Part shown: in pieces, positions 36,516-45,431 of the stretch
Numbering within the stretch: position 1 is the stretch's first letter
Layout of the letters: every line of letters begins with the position of its first letter
From: JAVJST01 sp965229715
GTDB lineage: Bacteria; Pseudomonadota; Alphaproteobacteria; Rhodospirillales; Casp-alpha2
DNA: 64,000 bases
Reading direction: 5' to 3'
Assembly: GCA_965229715.1 (NCBI GenBank)
Contig: CBDDJL010000004.1
Span: forward strand, 930,001 to 994,000
Program-made: the position numbers and the translations under genes
Notes under the pieces: generated by a model
What the model saw: the letters and a program-made list of their open reading frames with translations, nothing else
Database searches by the model: none
Told to the model about the DNA's origin: nothing

Positions 36516-37319
36516 TTATCTGACTTGGGTCCAGGGCAACAGAAGCGATTTCGCGTACTTGAACACGAGATCGGTCATTAACCCGAGAAACCCAATGACG
36601 AAGATGCCAACGAAAATAGACGCCGGATGAAGTCCGCGCATGGCCTGCAGTATCATGTAGCCAAGTCCCGCCGATGCAGCGACGAGTTCGGCAACCACCA
36701 AAAACGTCCAGGCCCAACCCATGGTCACCCTGAGCGTATCCATAACGCCCGGAAGCGTGCTCGGGATCAGGACGCGGTATATGACCTGCCGGCGATTGGC
36801 GCCCAGCGTATAGGACACGTTCAGCAATTCCTGCCTGGTTTGCGCAGAAACGTCGGCGGCGAGGACAATCTGCTGAAAAAAGGTACCGAGGAAAATTACG
36901 GCGATCTTCTCCTCGATACCGATTCCGATCCAAAGGATAAGCAGCGGGATTAGTGCCGTGACAGGCAGATAACGCATGAAATTGACGAGCGGTTCGACGG
37001 CGGCTGCGACAATCCGGTATGCGCCCATCATGATCCCGAGCGGGATGGCGATGATCGACGACAGGAAGAACCCGATGTAAATCTCCTGAAGGCTGACGAG
37101 AGTGTGTTTCAGCAACGATCCGTCGGACACGTGTTTGACGAACGCTTTCCAGACCTCGCCGGGCGCCGGCAGAAAGGATCCGCTGACGACGCCACCGTAT
37201 GTCAGGACACACCAAGCGAGGAAGATTCCCGTGGCAACGAAGAGTCCAGTGCCCAGTTCCACGCGCCGGGGAATAGCCTGCTTAGGCGTGAAAAGTCGGT
37301 CTGAGAGTACGTTCGACAC
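36516..37319 (-). CDS. NitT/TauT-type ABC transporter permease
   Basis: 267 residues with about six membrane helices. The EAA coupling loop appears as AQTRQELLNVSYTLGANRRQVIYRVLIPSTLPGVMDTLRV, where the run SYTLGANRRQVIYRVLIP is the site that touches the ATPase. MRYLPVTALIPLLILWIGIG is another typical run of TauC/SsuC relatives. It sits 20 bp after (in gene order before) the ATPase gene and 17 bp from the binding-protein gene, so the three are one operon. Substrate is set by the binding protein, not by this subunit. Confidence 0.94.
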   Translation of the reverse strand: MSNVLSDRLFTPKQAIPRRVELGTGLFVATGIFLAWCVLTYGGVVSGSFLPAPGEVWKAFVKHVSDGSLLKHTLVSLQEIYIGFFLSSIIAIPLGIMMGAYRIVAAAVEPLVNFMRYLPVTALIPLLILWIGIGIEEKIAVIFLGTFFQQIVLAADVSAQTRQELLNVSYTLGANRRQVIYRVLIPSTLPGVMDTLRVTMGWAWTFLVVAELVAASAGLGYMILQAMRGLHPASIFVGIFVIGFLGLMTDLVFKYAKSLLLPWTQVR

Positions 37320-37336
37320 CGGAACCCCCTATCCGT

Positions 37337-38311
37337 TCAGTTGATGAACGAGCGGTCGAGAACGTGATCCGCCGTCAAGCCTTCGACCTGAATCTTGTCG
37401 AAACCGCTCCAGATTGTGATCGCATCGCTTAGCGTCTTGTGCAGCACGCCGGGAGATCCGACGGTCCCGTACATTTCACGGTTTCGATCAAGATCGAGGT
37501 ACTCGATTCCCGTGACGACGGCCTCGAACTCCGCCGGATCATTCAACCAGCCACCGACGCCGTCAGCCATGATCTTATAGGCGTCCGCCGGATTGGACGC
37601 GAGGAAATCCAGCGCGCGTTGCCACGCTCGAACGAACCCCTTGAGTTCCGCGGCGTGCTTGTTCGCCGTTTCTTCCGTTACAGCAACAACATCGACAATA
37701 AGACCCGGTTTCTCCGCGCTGCTGATAAGAAGCTTCCCGTGAGATGCATTGGCGCCTTGCGTCAGATGCGGTTCCCACGTCACGGCGGCATCGACTTGGC
37801 CTGCGGTGAACGCCACGCCTGCGTCCGTCGCCGTCATGTTCACCATTTCGATGTCGCCCTGGGTAAGGCCGGCTTCCAGCAACAAGGCATTGATGAAGAA
37901 CTGCGAGACGGAACCTTCCTCGAAAGCGACGGTGCGGCCCTTCAGATCGCCGACGGTCGAAATATCCTTCTTCGATACCACGCCGTCGCCACCCTTCGAA
38001 TTGTCGACAGCCAGAATGTACTTCAAGGGCGTTCCGGGTTTCATGTAGACGGGAAACTCGTCTGCCGTCGAGGCGACAAGATCGACCTGTCCAGCCATCA
38101 ACGCGCCCATCTTGATCGGCGTGTTCTCCATGATCTGAAGTTCGAGATCGATTCCCTCTTCCTGGAAGTAGCCTTTTTCCTTGGCGATGTAGAATGGGCC
38201 GTAGCCGACCCAGGTCGAGTGCGCCAGCGTCAACGTTTCGGCAAGAGCGGCGGATGACAACGTGACCGCCGTGAAGATCGTGGCGAGTCCATACGTGAAT
38301 TCGCGAAGCAT
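37337..38311 (-). CDS. NitT/TauT-type ABC transporter substrate-binding protein
   Basis: 324 residues from ATG 38311; signal peptide MLREFTYGLATIFTAVTLSSAALA, mature start near ETLTLAHS. STWVGYGPFYIAKEKGYFQEEGIDLEL is the family opening, followed by ALMAGQVDLVASTADEFPVY and AAVTWEPHLTQG. The WVGYGP and TADEFPVY regions recall binding proteins encoded beside urea/guanidine carboxylase genes, which with the ureohydrolase downstream hints at a guanidino or urea-like ligand, but this is a guess. It is the first gene of a five-gene reverse-strand unit and faces a divergent LysR gene. An in-frame upstream ATG (38359) would add 16 residues and spoil the signal peptide. Confidence 0.9.
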   Translation of the reverse strand: MLREFTYGLATIFTAVTLSSAALAETLTLAHSTWVGYGPFYIAKEKGYFQEEGIDLELQIMENTPIKMGALMAGQVDLVASTADEFPVYMKPGTPLKYILAVDNSKGGDGVVSKKDISTVGDLKGRTVAFEEGSVSQFFINALLLEAGLTQGDIEMVNMTATDAGVAFTAGQVDAAVTWEPHLTQGANASHGKLLISSAEKPGLIVDVVAVTEETANKHAAELKGFVRAWQRALDFLASNPADAYKIMADGVGGWLNDPAEFEAVVTGIEYLDLDRNREMYGTVGSPGVLHKTLSDAITIWSGFDKIQVEGLTADHVLDRSFIN

Positions 38312-38494
38312 AGCTGTATCTCCCAAATGTTCCCCATAATCCGCTACCGATCCGGACAACCTTTGAACGATTCGATAACGGGATCGACGGTTCGTTTCGG
38401 CGTCGCGTCAGTGCGACCCACCCGAACTTCTTCTCGGTTGGCGATTGTGCACTACCGTTCTTTATGTGAAGAATATAAAAGTAAGAATGTTTAC

Positions 38495-38510
38495 ATTGAT
38501 ATTTATCAAT
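38495..38510. promoter_or_regulatory. Perfect inverted repeat in the LysR/importer divergent region
   Basis: ATTGATA-TT-TATCAAT lies 16 bp before the LysR ATG, within a locally AT-rich stretch (38456-38515) of the 214-bp divergent gap. LysR proteins commonly bind T-N11-A dyads between their own gene and the target operon. This is a candidate operator for autoregulation; a second site nearer 38312 was not obvious. Confidence 0.55.
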
Positions 38511-38525
38511 TTATTGGGATAGCCG

Positions 38526-39443
38526 ATGCCGTCTTTACAGGATGTCGATCTGCGTCTCATTCGGGTGTTCATGGCCGTCGCCAAAAACCGGGGGCTGTCC
38601 TCGGCCCAACAGGATCTGGGTGTCACTCAGGCAACGATCAGCAACCAGTTGTCGCAACTCGAACAGCGATTGGGCGTGCGTCTCTGCGAACGGGGCAGAA
38701 GCGGATTCTCGTTAACTGACGAAGGACGCGCCGTTCTGGATGCTGCCCACAATCTTTTCCGATCAATCGATAATTTCCGGAGCATTGTGGACGCGGCGCG
38801 GGGGAAATTGACCGGCACCGTGCATTTCGGAACAGTCGACGCCATGTGGTCCAATCCAAAGATTTCCCTGCACGAGGCGTTCCGGCATTTTTCAGAAAAC
38901 GCGCCAAGCGTGGTGATCCACACAGAGATCGCAGCACCGCAGGATCTGTTACAGGGACTGACGGAGGATCGTTATCAAGTGGTGCTTGCGCCGATACAGC
39001 AACCGAATACGAAAATGCGTGAGACCCTGTTGTTCAGTGAGCGTCAATCCCTCTATTGCGGGTCGAAACACCCGCTTTTCGCTACGCCGGATACGGAGCT
39101 TGCACACTCAAACCTCAGCCATCTCGCATTTGCGGCGCGGACCTATGACACAGACCATACGGTTCACCATGCGGGCGGCATGAAGCCTTCTGCGCTCTCA
39201 TCGCACATGGAGAGCATCGCACTGTTGATAATGTCCGGGCAGTACGTCGGCTTTCTTCCTCGCCATTTTGCCCAGCAGTGGGTTGCCTGCGGAGAAATGC
39301 GCGAACTGATGGGTGATAAGTACGCCTACGACGACACTTTCTATCTGATCTCACGAAAGAATGAGCGAAATCGTGCAGCCAATCTGATGTTCGAGAGTCT
39401 CAAACAACAGGGCGTGAATGCAAAGCCGCGTGAATCGCGTTAA
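38526..39443 (+). CDS. LysR-family transcriptional regulator
   Basis: 305 residues, normal length. The winged helix-turn-helix is at residues ~8-65 (RLIRVFMAVAKNRGLSSA, then VTQATISNQLSQLEQRLG and LTDEGRAVL). The C-terminal periplasmic-binding-like effector domain starts at ~95 (GTVHFGTVDAMW) and shows GQYVGFLPRHFA. It diverges from the ABC importer operon and very probably controls it, with the transported compound or its product as inducer. The stop overlaps the convergent folC stop by four bases. GC content is lower than the housekeeping neighbours, as for the whole importer cluster. Confidence 0.92.
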   Translation: MPSLQDVDLRLIRVFMAVAKNRGLSSAQQDLGVTQATISNQLSQLEQRLGVRLCERGRSGFSLTDEGRAVLDAAHNLFRSIDNFRSIVDAARGKLTGTVHFGTVDAMWSNPKISLHEAFRHFSENAPSVVIHTEIAAPQDLLQGLTEDRYQVVLAPIQQPNTKMRETLLFSERQSLYCGSKHPLFATPDTELAHSNLSHLAFAARTYDTDHTVHHAGGMKPSALSSHMESIALLIMSGQYVGFLPRHFAQQWVACGEMRELMGDKYAYDDTFYLISRKNERNRAANLMFESLKQQGVNAKPRESR

Positions 39444-40753
39444 CCGTTTTCCGCCAGAACGCAGCCCGCAAGATAGAGAGAGCCGCAAATCAGGACACGC
39501 GCTGGGCGGGTTTCGGTTTCGAGGATTGCCGCGAACGCGTCCTCTAAGGTGTTGGACACCGCAGCGGAAATGCCGAGCGCCAGGGCCTTGAGCGCGAGTT
39601 CCGAAGCCGACAAGGCATTTTCCTCACCGGGGATAGTCAGGGTCCGGATCGAAGTCGCGGTGTCGGCGAGCGGTTCGAGAAAGGCGCCAGGATCCTTGCT
39701 GTTGAGCATCCCGAACACCAGATGAAGCGGCCGGTTGTCACCGGCGTCGCGCCACCTTCGCGTTTCCGCGGCGATAATCTCGGCGGCTGCCCCGTTGTGG
39801 CCGCCATCGAGCCAGACCTCCCAGTCCGCCGGCACCTGATCGAGCAGCGGCCCCCGGTGAAGTCGCTGAAACCGCGCCGGCCATTGCGCGAGTCTGAGGC
39901 CGCGCGCCATCGCCTCGCCCGATATCTCGAACCCCGCCAGATGATCGAGGGCGACCGCGGCGGTGGCGGCGTTGCCGATCTGGTGTTCGCCGGGCAGGCA
40001 CGGCTCTGGCAGATAGCGCTCCTCGCCGCCGCTCCGCACCGTGAACCCGCCTCGTTTTCGTTCAACCGTCCAGTCATTGCCCGCGACAATCAGCGGCGCG
40101 CCGATTGCCTCGGCGCGTGCCGCGATCGCGGCCAGCGCATCGTCGGATTGCTGCGATACGACACAGCGAACACCGGCCTTGAGAATGCCGGCCTTTTCGA
40201 CGGCGATTTCGGGAATCGTCTCGCCGAGGAATTGCTGGTGATCGAGCGAGATACCGGTGATCACCGTCATTGCCGGCCGGTCGATCATGTTGGTCGCGTC
40301 CAGCCGGCCGCCAAGCCCGGTTTCGAGAATCAGCACGTCCGCCGGCGTTCGCTTGAAGGCGAGAAATGCGGCAACCGTGGTGATCTCGAAAAATGTGATC
40401 GGCTCATCGCCGTTGACCCGTTCACATTCCTCTAGCAGGGTGATCAAATCGTCTTCGGCGATCAACTCGCCGGCGAGACGAATGCGCTCATGGAACTTGA
40501 CGAGGTGCGGCGAGGTATAAACGTGAGCGCGGTAACCGGCCTCCTCCAGCGCCGCCCGCATGTAGGCGATGACAGAGCCTTTGCCGTTCGTGCCCGCGAC
40601 ATGAATGACCGGCGGCAGGTCGTTTTCCGGGTTCCCTAGCCTGTCGAGAAGCCGCTCGACACGCTCCAAGGTAAGGTCGATTACCTTGGGATGCAGGCTC
40701 ATCAGCCGTTCGAGAACGACGTCGCTTGATTTCGGGCTACTTCCGGTCGTCAT
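39440..40753 (-). CDS. folC: Bifunctional folylpolyglutamate synthase/dihydrofolate synthase
   Basis: 437 residues from ATG 40753. It joins dihydropteroate to glutamate and extends the glutamate tail of folates. Mur-ligase-family marks: VIHVAGTNGKGSVIAYM (ATP loop), YTSPHLVKFHERIRL, the run LETGLGGRLDATN, and GISLDHQQFLGETI. The start lies within the end of accD (17-bp overlap), the usual gene order in alphaproteobacteria. It is the last gene of the reverse-strand block and converges on the LysR gene. Upstream in-frame sequence to 40858 belongs to the overlapping accD gene. Confidence 0.95.
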   Translation of the reverse strand: MTTGSSPKSSDVVLERLMSLHPKVIDLTLERVERLLDRLGNPENDLPPVIHVAGTNGKGSVIAYMRAALEEAGYRAHVYTSPHLVKFHERIRLAGELIAEDDLITLLEECERVNGDEPITFFEITTVAAFLAFKRTPADVLILETGLGGRLDATNMIDRPAMTVITGISLDHQQFLGETIPEIAVEKAGILKAGVRCVVSQQSDDALAAIAARAEAIGAPLIVAGNDWTVERKRGGFTVRSGGEERYLPEPCLPGEHQIGNAATAAVALDHLAGFEISGEAMARGLRLAQWPARFQRLHRGPLLDQVPADWEVWLDGGHNGAAAEIIAAETRRWRDAGDNRPLHLVFGMLNSKDPGAFLEPLADTATSIRTLTIPGEENALSASELALKALALGISAAVSNTLEDAFAAILETETRPARVLICGSLYLAGCVLAENG

Positions 40754-41684
40754 CCGCGGCCGAGTCCGACTTGCCGGCCTTTCCCTTGCGCGTCTTGTCC
40801 TTCTTGGCCTCGATGGCGAGAACGTCGGCCGACGGCTTCGGATGGCGCAGCAAACCAACGATGCGAATCAGCGCGTCGCGTAACTCGTCGCGCCGAACGA
40901 CCATATCGAGCATGCCGTGGTCGAGCAGATATTCGGCCCGCTGGAACCCTTCGGGCAGGGTTTCACGGATCGTCTGCTCGATGACGCGCTGTCCGGCAAA
41001 CCCGATGATCGCGCCGGGCTCGGCGATGGCGATGTCGCCGAGCATGGCGAACGAAGCGGAAACGCCGCCCGTCGTCGGATCGGCGAGCACCACGATATAC
41101 GGCAGGCCCGCCTCCTTGACCTCTTCGACCGCAATGGTCGTGCGCGCGAGTTGCATCAGCGAGAGAATGCCCTCCTGCATGCGGGCCCCGCCCGATGCCG
41201 GAATGACGATCAACGGCGCATCCTGCACGACGGCGAGGTGCGCGGCGGCGATCAGGCCATCGCCGACGGCCATGCCCATGGAGCCGCCCATGAAATCGAA
41301 GTTGAGCGCCGCAATCACCGTCTTGACGCCGCCGAGCGTGCCGTGCGCGACAAGGATCGCATCCTTTTCGCCCGACTTGGCCTGAGCTTCCTTCAGCCGG
41401 TCAGTGTATTTGCGGCGGTCACGGAACTTGAGCGGGTCGACGATCGGCTGCTTGAGTTCGATGGTCTTGTATTCGCCGTCATCGAACAGCAGCTCGAAAC
41501 GTTTGCGCGCGCCGATGCGCATGTGATGGCCGCAATGCTGGCACACGCTGAGATTTTTCTCGAGATCGCGATGGAAAATCATCTCCTCGCACGAGGGGCA
41601 CTTGTGCCAGAGATGATCCGGGACTTCCTTCTGGCCGACCAGTTCCCGAAGTTTGGGTCTGACCCAGTTCTTAAGCCAGTTCAT
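40737..41684 (-). CDS. accD: Acetyl-CoA carboxylase carboxyltransferase subunit beta
   Basis: 315 residues. With AccA it transfers carboxyl from biotin carboxyl carrier protein to acetyl-CoA to make malonyl-CoA. The N-terminal zinc ribbon is CPSCEE with CQHCGHH (four cysteines); the crotonase-like core has GGSMGMAVGDGL, PASGGARMQEGILSLMQ and DPTTGGVSASFAMLGD. The C-terminal ~30 residues are a lysine/aspartate-rich tail beyond the family core. It follows trpA by six bases and overlaps folC, the standard trpFBA-accD-folC order. Confidence 0.97.
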   Translation of the reverse strand: MNWLKNWVRPKLRELVGQKEVPDHLWHKCPSCEEMIFHRDLEKNLSVCQHCGHHMRIGARKRFELLFDDGEYKTIELKQPIVDPLKFRDRRKYTDRLKEAQAKSGEKDAILVAHGTLGGVKTVIAALNFDFMGGSMGMAVGDGLIAAAHLAVVQDAPLIVIPASGGARMQEGILSLMQLARTTIAVEEVKEAGLPYIVVLADPTTGGVSASFAMLGDIAIAEPGAIIGFAGQRVIEQTIRETLPEGFQRAEYLLDHGMLDMVVRRDELRDALIRIVGLLRHPKPSADVLAIEAKKDKTRKGKAGKSDSAADDDRK

Positions 41685-41690
41685 GCGATG

Positions 41691-42539
41691 CTACTCCGCC
41701 GCGCCACGTTTGCCCGCGCCGCGAACGCCGCCGGCGAGCTCCCGGACGAAGTCTAGCACCTTTGCCGCCGTTCCGGCCAACGGCCGCGCCTCAGCGTCCA
41801 GGTTATCGGCGATCACGTTGACGACCGCTGAACCGACCACCGCCGCATCCGCCATATCGGCGACTTCGGCAACCTGTTCCGGCGTCTTGATGCCGAAACC
41901 GACGGCTAGCGGCAGCTCGGTCGCCCGGCGCAGCCGCTCGACATGCCCGGCAACCGCGCCCATGTCGGCCGAGCGCGTCCCGGTGATGCCGGTGATCGAG
42001 ACGAAATAGACGAAGCCCGAGGCATGCTCGACGACGCGCGGCAGGCGTTCGTCCGTTGTCGTCGGCGCCGTCAGATAAATGAAGTTTAGCCCTGCCTCGA
42101 CAGCCGGCAGGCACAGTTCGCCCTCTTCTTCCGGTGGCATGTCGACGACGATGAGGCCATCGACGCCGGCATCCCTCGCGTCCGCAAGGAACGCCTCAAC
42201 GCCATAGGAGTAGATCGGGTTGTAGTAGCCCATCAACACGATCGGTGTGGCGTCATCCTTGCCGCGGAACTCGCTGACCAGGGCCAGCGTGTCTTTCATG
42301 GTATGGCCGTTCTTCAGCGCGCGTTGCGACGATGCCTGGATCGCCGGCCCATCGGCCATGGGATCCGAAAACGGCATGCCGATTTCGATGATGTCGGCGC
42401 CGGCTTCCGGCAAGCCCATGAGAATCTCTTTCGACGTCGCCAAATCCGGGTCGCCCGCGGTGACGAAAATCACCAGCCCGCCGCGTCCGGCTTCCTTCAG
42501 CTCGGCAAAACGGCGGTCGATGCGTGTCTGTTCGCCCAT
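41691..42539 (-). CDS. trpA: Tryptophan synthase alpha chain
   Basis: 282 residues. It splits indole-3-glycerol phosphate to indole and glyceraldehyde-3-phosphate and passes indole to TrpB. Catalytic glutamate lies in IIEIGMPFSDPMADGP (Glu of IEIG) and the aspartate in VDGLIVVDMPPEE; VSITGITGTRSAD and VGFGIKTPEQV bind the phosphate. It lies 9 bp after trpB and six before accD. The last dozen residues (GGVRGAGKRGAAE) are an extra tail. Confidence 0.97.
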   Translation of the reverse strand: MGEQTRIDRRFAELKEAGRGGLVIFVTAGDPDLATSKEILMGLPEAGADIIEIGMPFSDPMADGPAIQASSQRALKNGHTMKDTLALVSEFRGKDDATPIVLMGYYNPIYSYGVEAFLADARDAGVDGLIVVDMPPEEEGELCLPAVEAGLNFIYLTAPTTTDERLPRVVEHASGFVYFVSITGITGTRSADMGAVAGHVERLRRATELPLAVGFGIKTPEQVAEVADMADAAVVGSAVVNVIADNLDAEARPLAGTAAKVLDFVRELAGGVRGAGKRGAAE

Positions 42540-42548
42540 CGCCGCCTC

Positions 42549-43760
42549 CTAGAGCTCGACACCGAGGTGCTTGGCGACGGAGAACACGTCCTTGTCGCCA
42601 CGACCGCAGAGATTCATCACCAGCAGGTGGTCCTTCGGCAGGTCCGGCGCGACCTTCTGCACATGGGCCAGGGCATGGGCCGGTTCCAGCGCCGGAATGA
42701 TGCCTTCCAGCCGGGTGCAAAGCTGGAACGCGTCGAGCGCTTCCTTGTCGGTGACCGAGACGTATTCGACGCGGCCGGATTCCTTCAGCCACGAATGCTC
42801 TGGCCCGATACCCGGATAATCGAGGCCGGCGGAAATCGAGTAACCGTCCTTGATCTGACCGTCGTCGGTTTGCAGCAGATAAGTCCGGTTGCCGTGTAAC
42901 ACGCCCGGCCGTCCGCCGTTGAGCGATGCGCAGTGCTCTCCGGTTTCGATACCGTGGCCTGCCGCCTCGACGCCGACGATGTTGACGCCTTCGTCGTCGA
43001 GGAACGGGTGGAAAAGGCCCATGGCGTTGGAGCCGCCGCCGATGCAGGCAACCAGCGTATCCGGCAGCCGGCCCTCGGCTTCGTTCAGCTGCTCGCGGAC
43101 CTCGTCGCCGATGACGCACTGGAAATCGCGCACCATGGTCGGATAGGGGTGCGGTCCGGCGACCGTGCCGATCAGATAATAGGTGTCCTCGACATTGGCG
43201 ACCCAATCGCGCAGAGCCTCGTTCATCGCATCCTTGAGCGTGCCGGTGCCGCTGGTGACCGGAATGACTTCCGCGCCGAGGAGCTTCATGCGGAACACGT
43301 TCGGCGCCTGACGCTCGACATCGGTCTCGCCCATGTAGACGACACACTGAAGACCGAACAGGGCGCACACCGTCGCCGTCGCAACGCCGTGCTGACCGGC
43401 GCCGGTCTCGGCAATGATGCGCTTCTTGCCCATGCGCCGGGCGACCAAAATCTGACCCATGGTCGAATTGATCTTGTGCGCGCCGGTGTGGTTGAGCTCG
43501 TCGCGCTTGAAGTAGATTTTCGCGCCGCCGAGTTCCTCGGTCATGCGCTTCGCGAAATAGAGCGGACTTGGCCGGCCGACATAGTGTTTGAGGTAGTAGT
43601 CGAGTTCGTCTCGGAAGCTCTCGTCGACGCGCGCCGCCTCATAGGCCTTTTCGACCTCGAGGATCAGCGGCATCAGCGTTTCCGCGACGTAACGACCGCC
43701 GAAAATACCGAAATGGCCCGCCTCGTCGGCGCCGCCGCGATAGGTATTCAGTTTGTTCAT
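42549..43760 (-). CDS. trpB: Tryptophan synthase beta chain
   Basis: 403 residues. PLP enzyme joining indole and serine. The cofactor lysine is in NHTGAHKINSTMGQ; AETGAGQHGVATATVCA is the substrate loop and CIGGGSNAMGLFHPF binds the cofactor phosphate. The C-terminal LVMNLCGRGDKDVFSVA is family-typical. It follows trpF by 75 bp, longer than the other gaps in the operon, with no clear terminator. Confidence 0.97.
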   Translation of the reverse strand: MNKLNTYRGGADEAGHFGIFGGRYVAETLMPLILEVEKAYEAARVDESFRDELDYYLKHYVGRPSPLYFAKRMTEELGGAKIYFKRDELNHTGAHKINSTMGQILVARRMGKKRIIAETGAGQHGVATATVCALFGLQCVVYMGETDVERQAPNVFRMKLLGAEVIPVTSGTGTLKDAMNEALRDWVANVEDTYYLIGTVAGPHPYPTMVRDFQCVIGDEVREQLNEAEGRLPDTLVACIGGGSNAMGLFHPFLDDEGVNIVGVEAAGHGIETGEHCASLNGGRPGVLHGNRTYLLQTDDGQIKDGYSISAGLDYPGIGPEHSWLKESGRVEYVSVTDKEALDAFQLCTRLEGIIPALEPAHALAHVQKVAPDLPKDHLLVMNLCGRGDKDVFSVAKHLGVEL

Positions 43761-43835
43761 CTCGCATCAGAACCCTGTTTTGCGGGCCATGGTGATATCG
43801 CAGAATCCCTTGGATTTACAGCACGAATTACGTGT

Positions 43836-44477
43836 TCACGCGCCCTTCGCCGCGGCGATAAAGGCGTGAATCGCATCGATATCCTTGTTCCCGGGCGTGC
43901 TTTCGACGCCCGACGCGACGTCAACGGCAGCTGCCCCTGAAACCCGGATTGCATCCACCACATTGCCGGGCGTGAGCCCGCCGGCCAGCATCCACGGCAA
44001 CGGCGGCGTCCAGTCCTGCAGGATCGCCCAGTCGAAGGCGATGGCATTGCCGCCCGGCCGGTCGGCGTCCTTCGGCGGCTTGGTATCGAGCAGCAAGCGG
44101 TCGGCGGCGCCGGCAAAGCCATCGGCGGTGGCAAGATCGGCCACCTCGCCGATACCGATCACCTTCATGATGGGCAAACCGAAACGGTCACGGATTTCGA
44201 TGGCGCGCTCCGGCGTTTCATGACCGTGCAACTGGAGCATATCGAGCGGCGCAACCGCGAGGACAGCTTCCAGCATATCGTCATCCGGTTCGACGAACAG
44301 GCCGACCTTGACGACCGCCGCCGGCACGTGCCGGGCGAGGTCGCCGACGGTATCCGGCGCGACATAGCGCGGCGAACGCGCGAAGAAATTAAAGCCGACC
44401 ATGTCGGCGCCGGCATCGACGGCGGCGTCGATGGTTTCGGCGCTCGAAAGACCGCAAATCTTGACCTGAACTGTCAT
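43836..44477 (-). CDS. trpF: Phosphoribosylanthranilate isomerase
   Basis: 213 residues from ATG 44477 (MTVQVKICGLSS). TIM-barrel enzyme of tryptophan synthesis, converting phosphoribosylanthranilate to CdRP. The catalytic cysteine is in VKICGL, the aspartate in LLLDTKPP; MLQLHGHETPE and DVASGVESTPGNKD are typical phosphate-binding runs. It follows pyrF after 10 bp. An 18-residue upstream extension overlaps pyrF and is unlikely. Confidence 0.95.
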   Translation of the reverse strand: MTVQVKICGLSSAETIDAAVDAGADMVGFNFFARSPRYVAPDTVGDLARHVPAAVVKVGLFVEPDDDMLEAVLAVAPLDMLQLHGHETPERAIEIRDRFGLPIMKVIGIGEVADLATADGFAGAADRLLLDTKPPKDADRPGGNAIAFDWAILQDWTPPLPWMLAGGLTPGNVVDAIRVSGAAAVDVASGVESTPGNKDIDAIHAFIAAAKGA

Positions 44478-44487
44478 TGCATTCCGC

Positions 44488-45195
44488 TCAGCTTGCGTCG
44501 GCGAGCTCGTCGGCGATGCGTTTCGCCGCATCCGCCGGTTTGTCCGCCGCCGTGATCGGGCGTCCGATCACCAGATAGTCGGCGCCGAGGTGAACCGCCT
44601 CCGCCGGCGTGACGACACGCTTCTGGTCGCCGGTCGCCGCCCAGGCGGGCCGGATACCGGGCGTGACGATTTTGAAATCCTTACCGCAGGCGCCCCGTAA
44701 CCGCATGATTTCATGCGCCGAACACACCACACCGTCGAGACCACTGTCGCGCGCCAGAACCGCGAGCCGGGTGACCTGTTCGACGACGTCGTCATGAACG
44801 CCCGTCGCGTCCAGATCACTGCGGTCGAGCGATGTCAGCACCGTGACCGCAATGACCATTGGCCGCTTGTCCCCGGCCTCGGCCGCCGCATCGCGCGCGG
44901 CCTCGAGCATCGTCCGCCCGCCCGCCGCATGAACGTTGAGAATGGCCGGTCCGAGCCCCAGCGCGGAACGCACGGCGCCGGCGACGGTGTTCGGAATGTC
45001 GTGAAACTTGAGATCGAGGAACACCGGCATGCCTTCGGCGCCGATCCGGCGGACACCTTCCGGGCCGTTGGCTGTGAAGAACTCCTTGCCGACCTTGACG
45101 CCGCCGACCAATCCGTCCAGATCGCGGGCGAGCGCCACGGCACCCTCCAGGTCCGGCGTATCGATCGCGACGAAAATGCGGTCGGTCGGTTTCAT
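44488..45195 (-). CDS. pyrF: Orotidine 5'-phosphate decarboxylase
   Basis: 235 residues from ATG 45195; an ATG at 45210 would add five. It makes UMP from OMP. The active-site network is FLDLKFHDIPNTV (Asp-Lys-x-x-Asp), with GGVKVGKEFF before it and VTPGIRPAW and IGRPITAA closing the phosphate site. Upstream lie the intergenic repeat region and lapA, so a promoter for the pyrF-trpFBA-accD-folC part may sit in 45211-45431. Confidence 0.95.
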   Translation of the reverse strand: MKPTDRIFVAIDTPDLEGAVALARDLDGLVGGVKVGKEFFTANGPEGVRRIGAEGMPVFLDLKFHDIPNTVAGAVRSALGLGPAILNVHAAGGRTMLEAARDAAAEAGDKRPMVIAVTVLTSLDRSDLDATGVHDDVVEQVTRLAVLARDSGLDGVVCSAHEIMRLRGACGKDFKIVTPGIRPAWAATGDQKRVVTPAEAVHLGADYLVIGRPITAADKPADAAKRIADELADAS

Positions 45196-45284
45196 ATCGT
45201 TTCTGCCCATCTTTCCCGGCTTGCCCGGGAGACGAATCCGTCTATCAGGGTTATACGATCAAGACGGCCGAACCGCTAGAGCGC

Positions 45285-45331
45285 GATCGTTTCGGGTTGA
45301 ATCATTTCGTGATTAACCTGAAACGTGAATC
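45285..45331. repeat. Interspersed repeat, copy 1
   Basis: GATCGTTTCGGGTTGA and AACCTGAAACGTGAATC flank a 14-bp loop; CGTTTCGGGTT pairs with AACCTGAAACG (one G-U in RNA). The same two arms recur at 54009-54044 with a shorter loop, so this is a repeated extragenic element of the genome. Confidence 0.8.
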
Positions 45332-45364
45332 GCCCTCTATTTCATATAATTAGGGGCTGATTCA

Positions 45365-45391
45365 CCGCTTAGATTGGTTCAATCTAAGCGG
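45365..45391. repeat. 12-bp perfect inverted repeat beside the interspersed repeat
   Basis: CCGCTTAGATTG-GTT-CAATCTAAGCGG; very stable hairpin with a three-base loop and no T-run. It is downstream of lapA on the reverse strand and could act as a terminator-like or RNA-stability element, or as part of the larger repeat. Confidence 0.8.
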
Positions 45392-45431
45392 ATCGGACCC
45401 TGGTTTTTGACGATTCCGGCTGACGACACGT

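Larger units (their letters stand above)
45211..45431. other. Intergenic region between lapA and pyrF with palindromic elements
   Basis: Holds the two elements annotated separately (45285-45331 and 45365-45391) plus an AT-rich link (TTTCATATAATTAGG). It is the largest gap in this reverse-strand block and may carry the pyrF promoter; none is clear. Confidence 0.6.
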
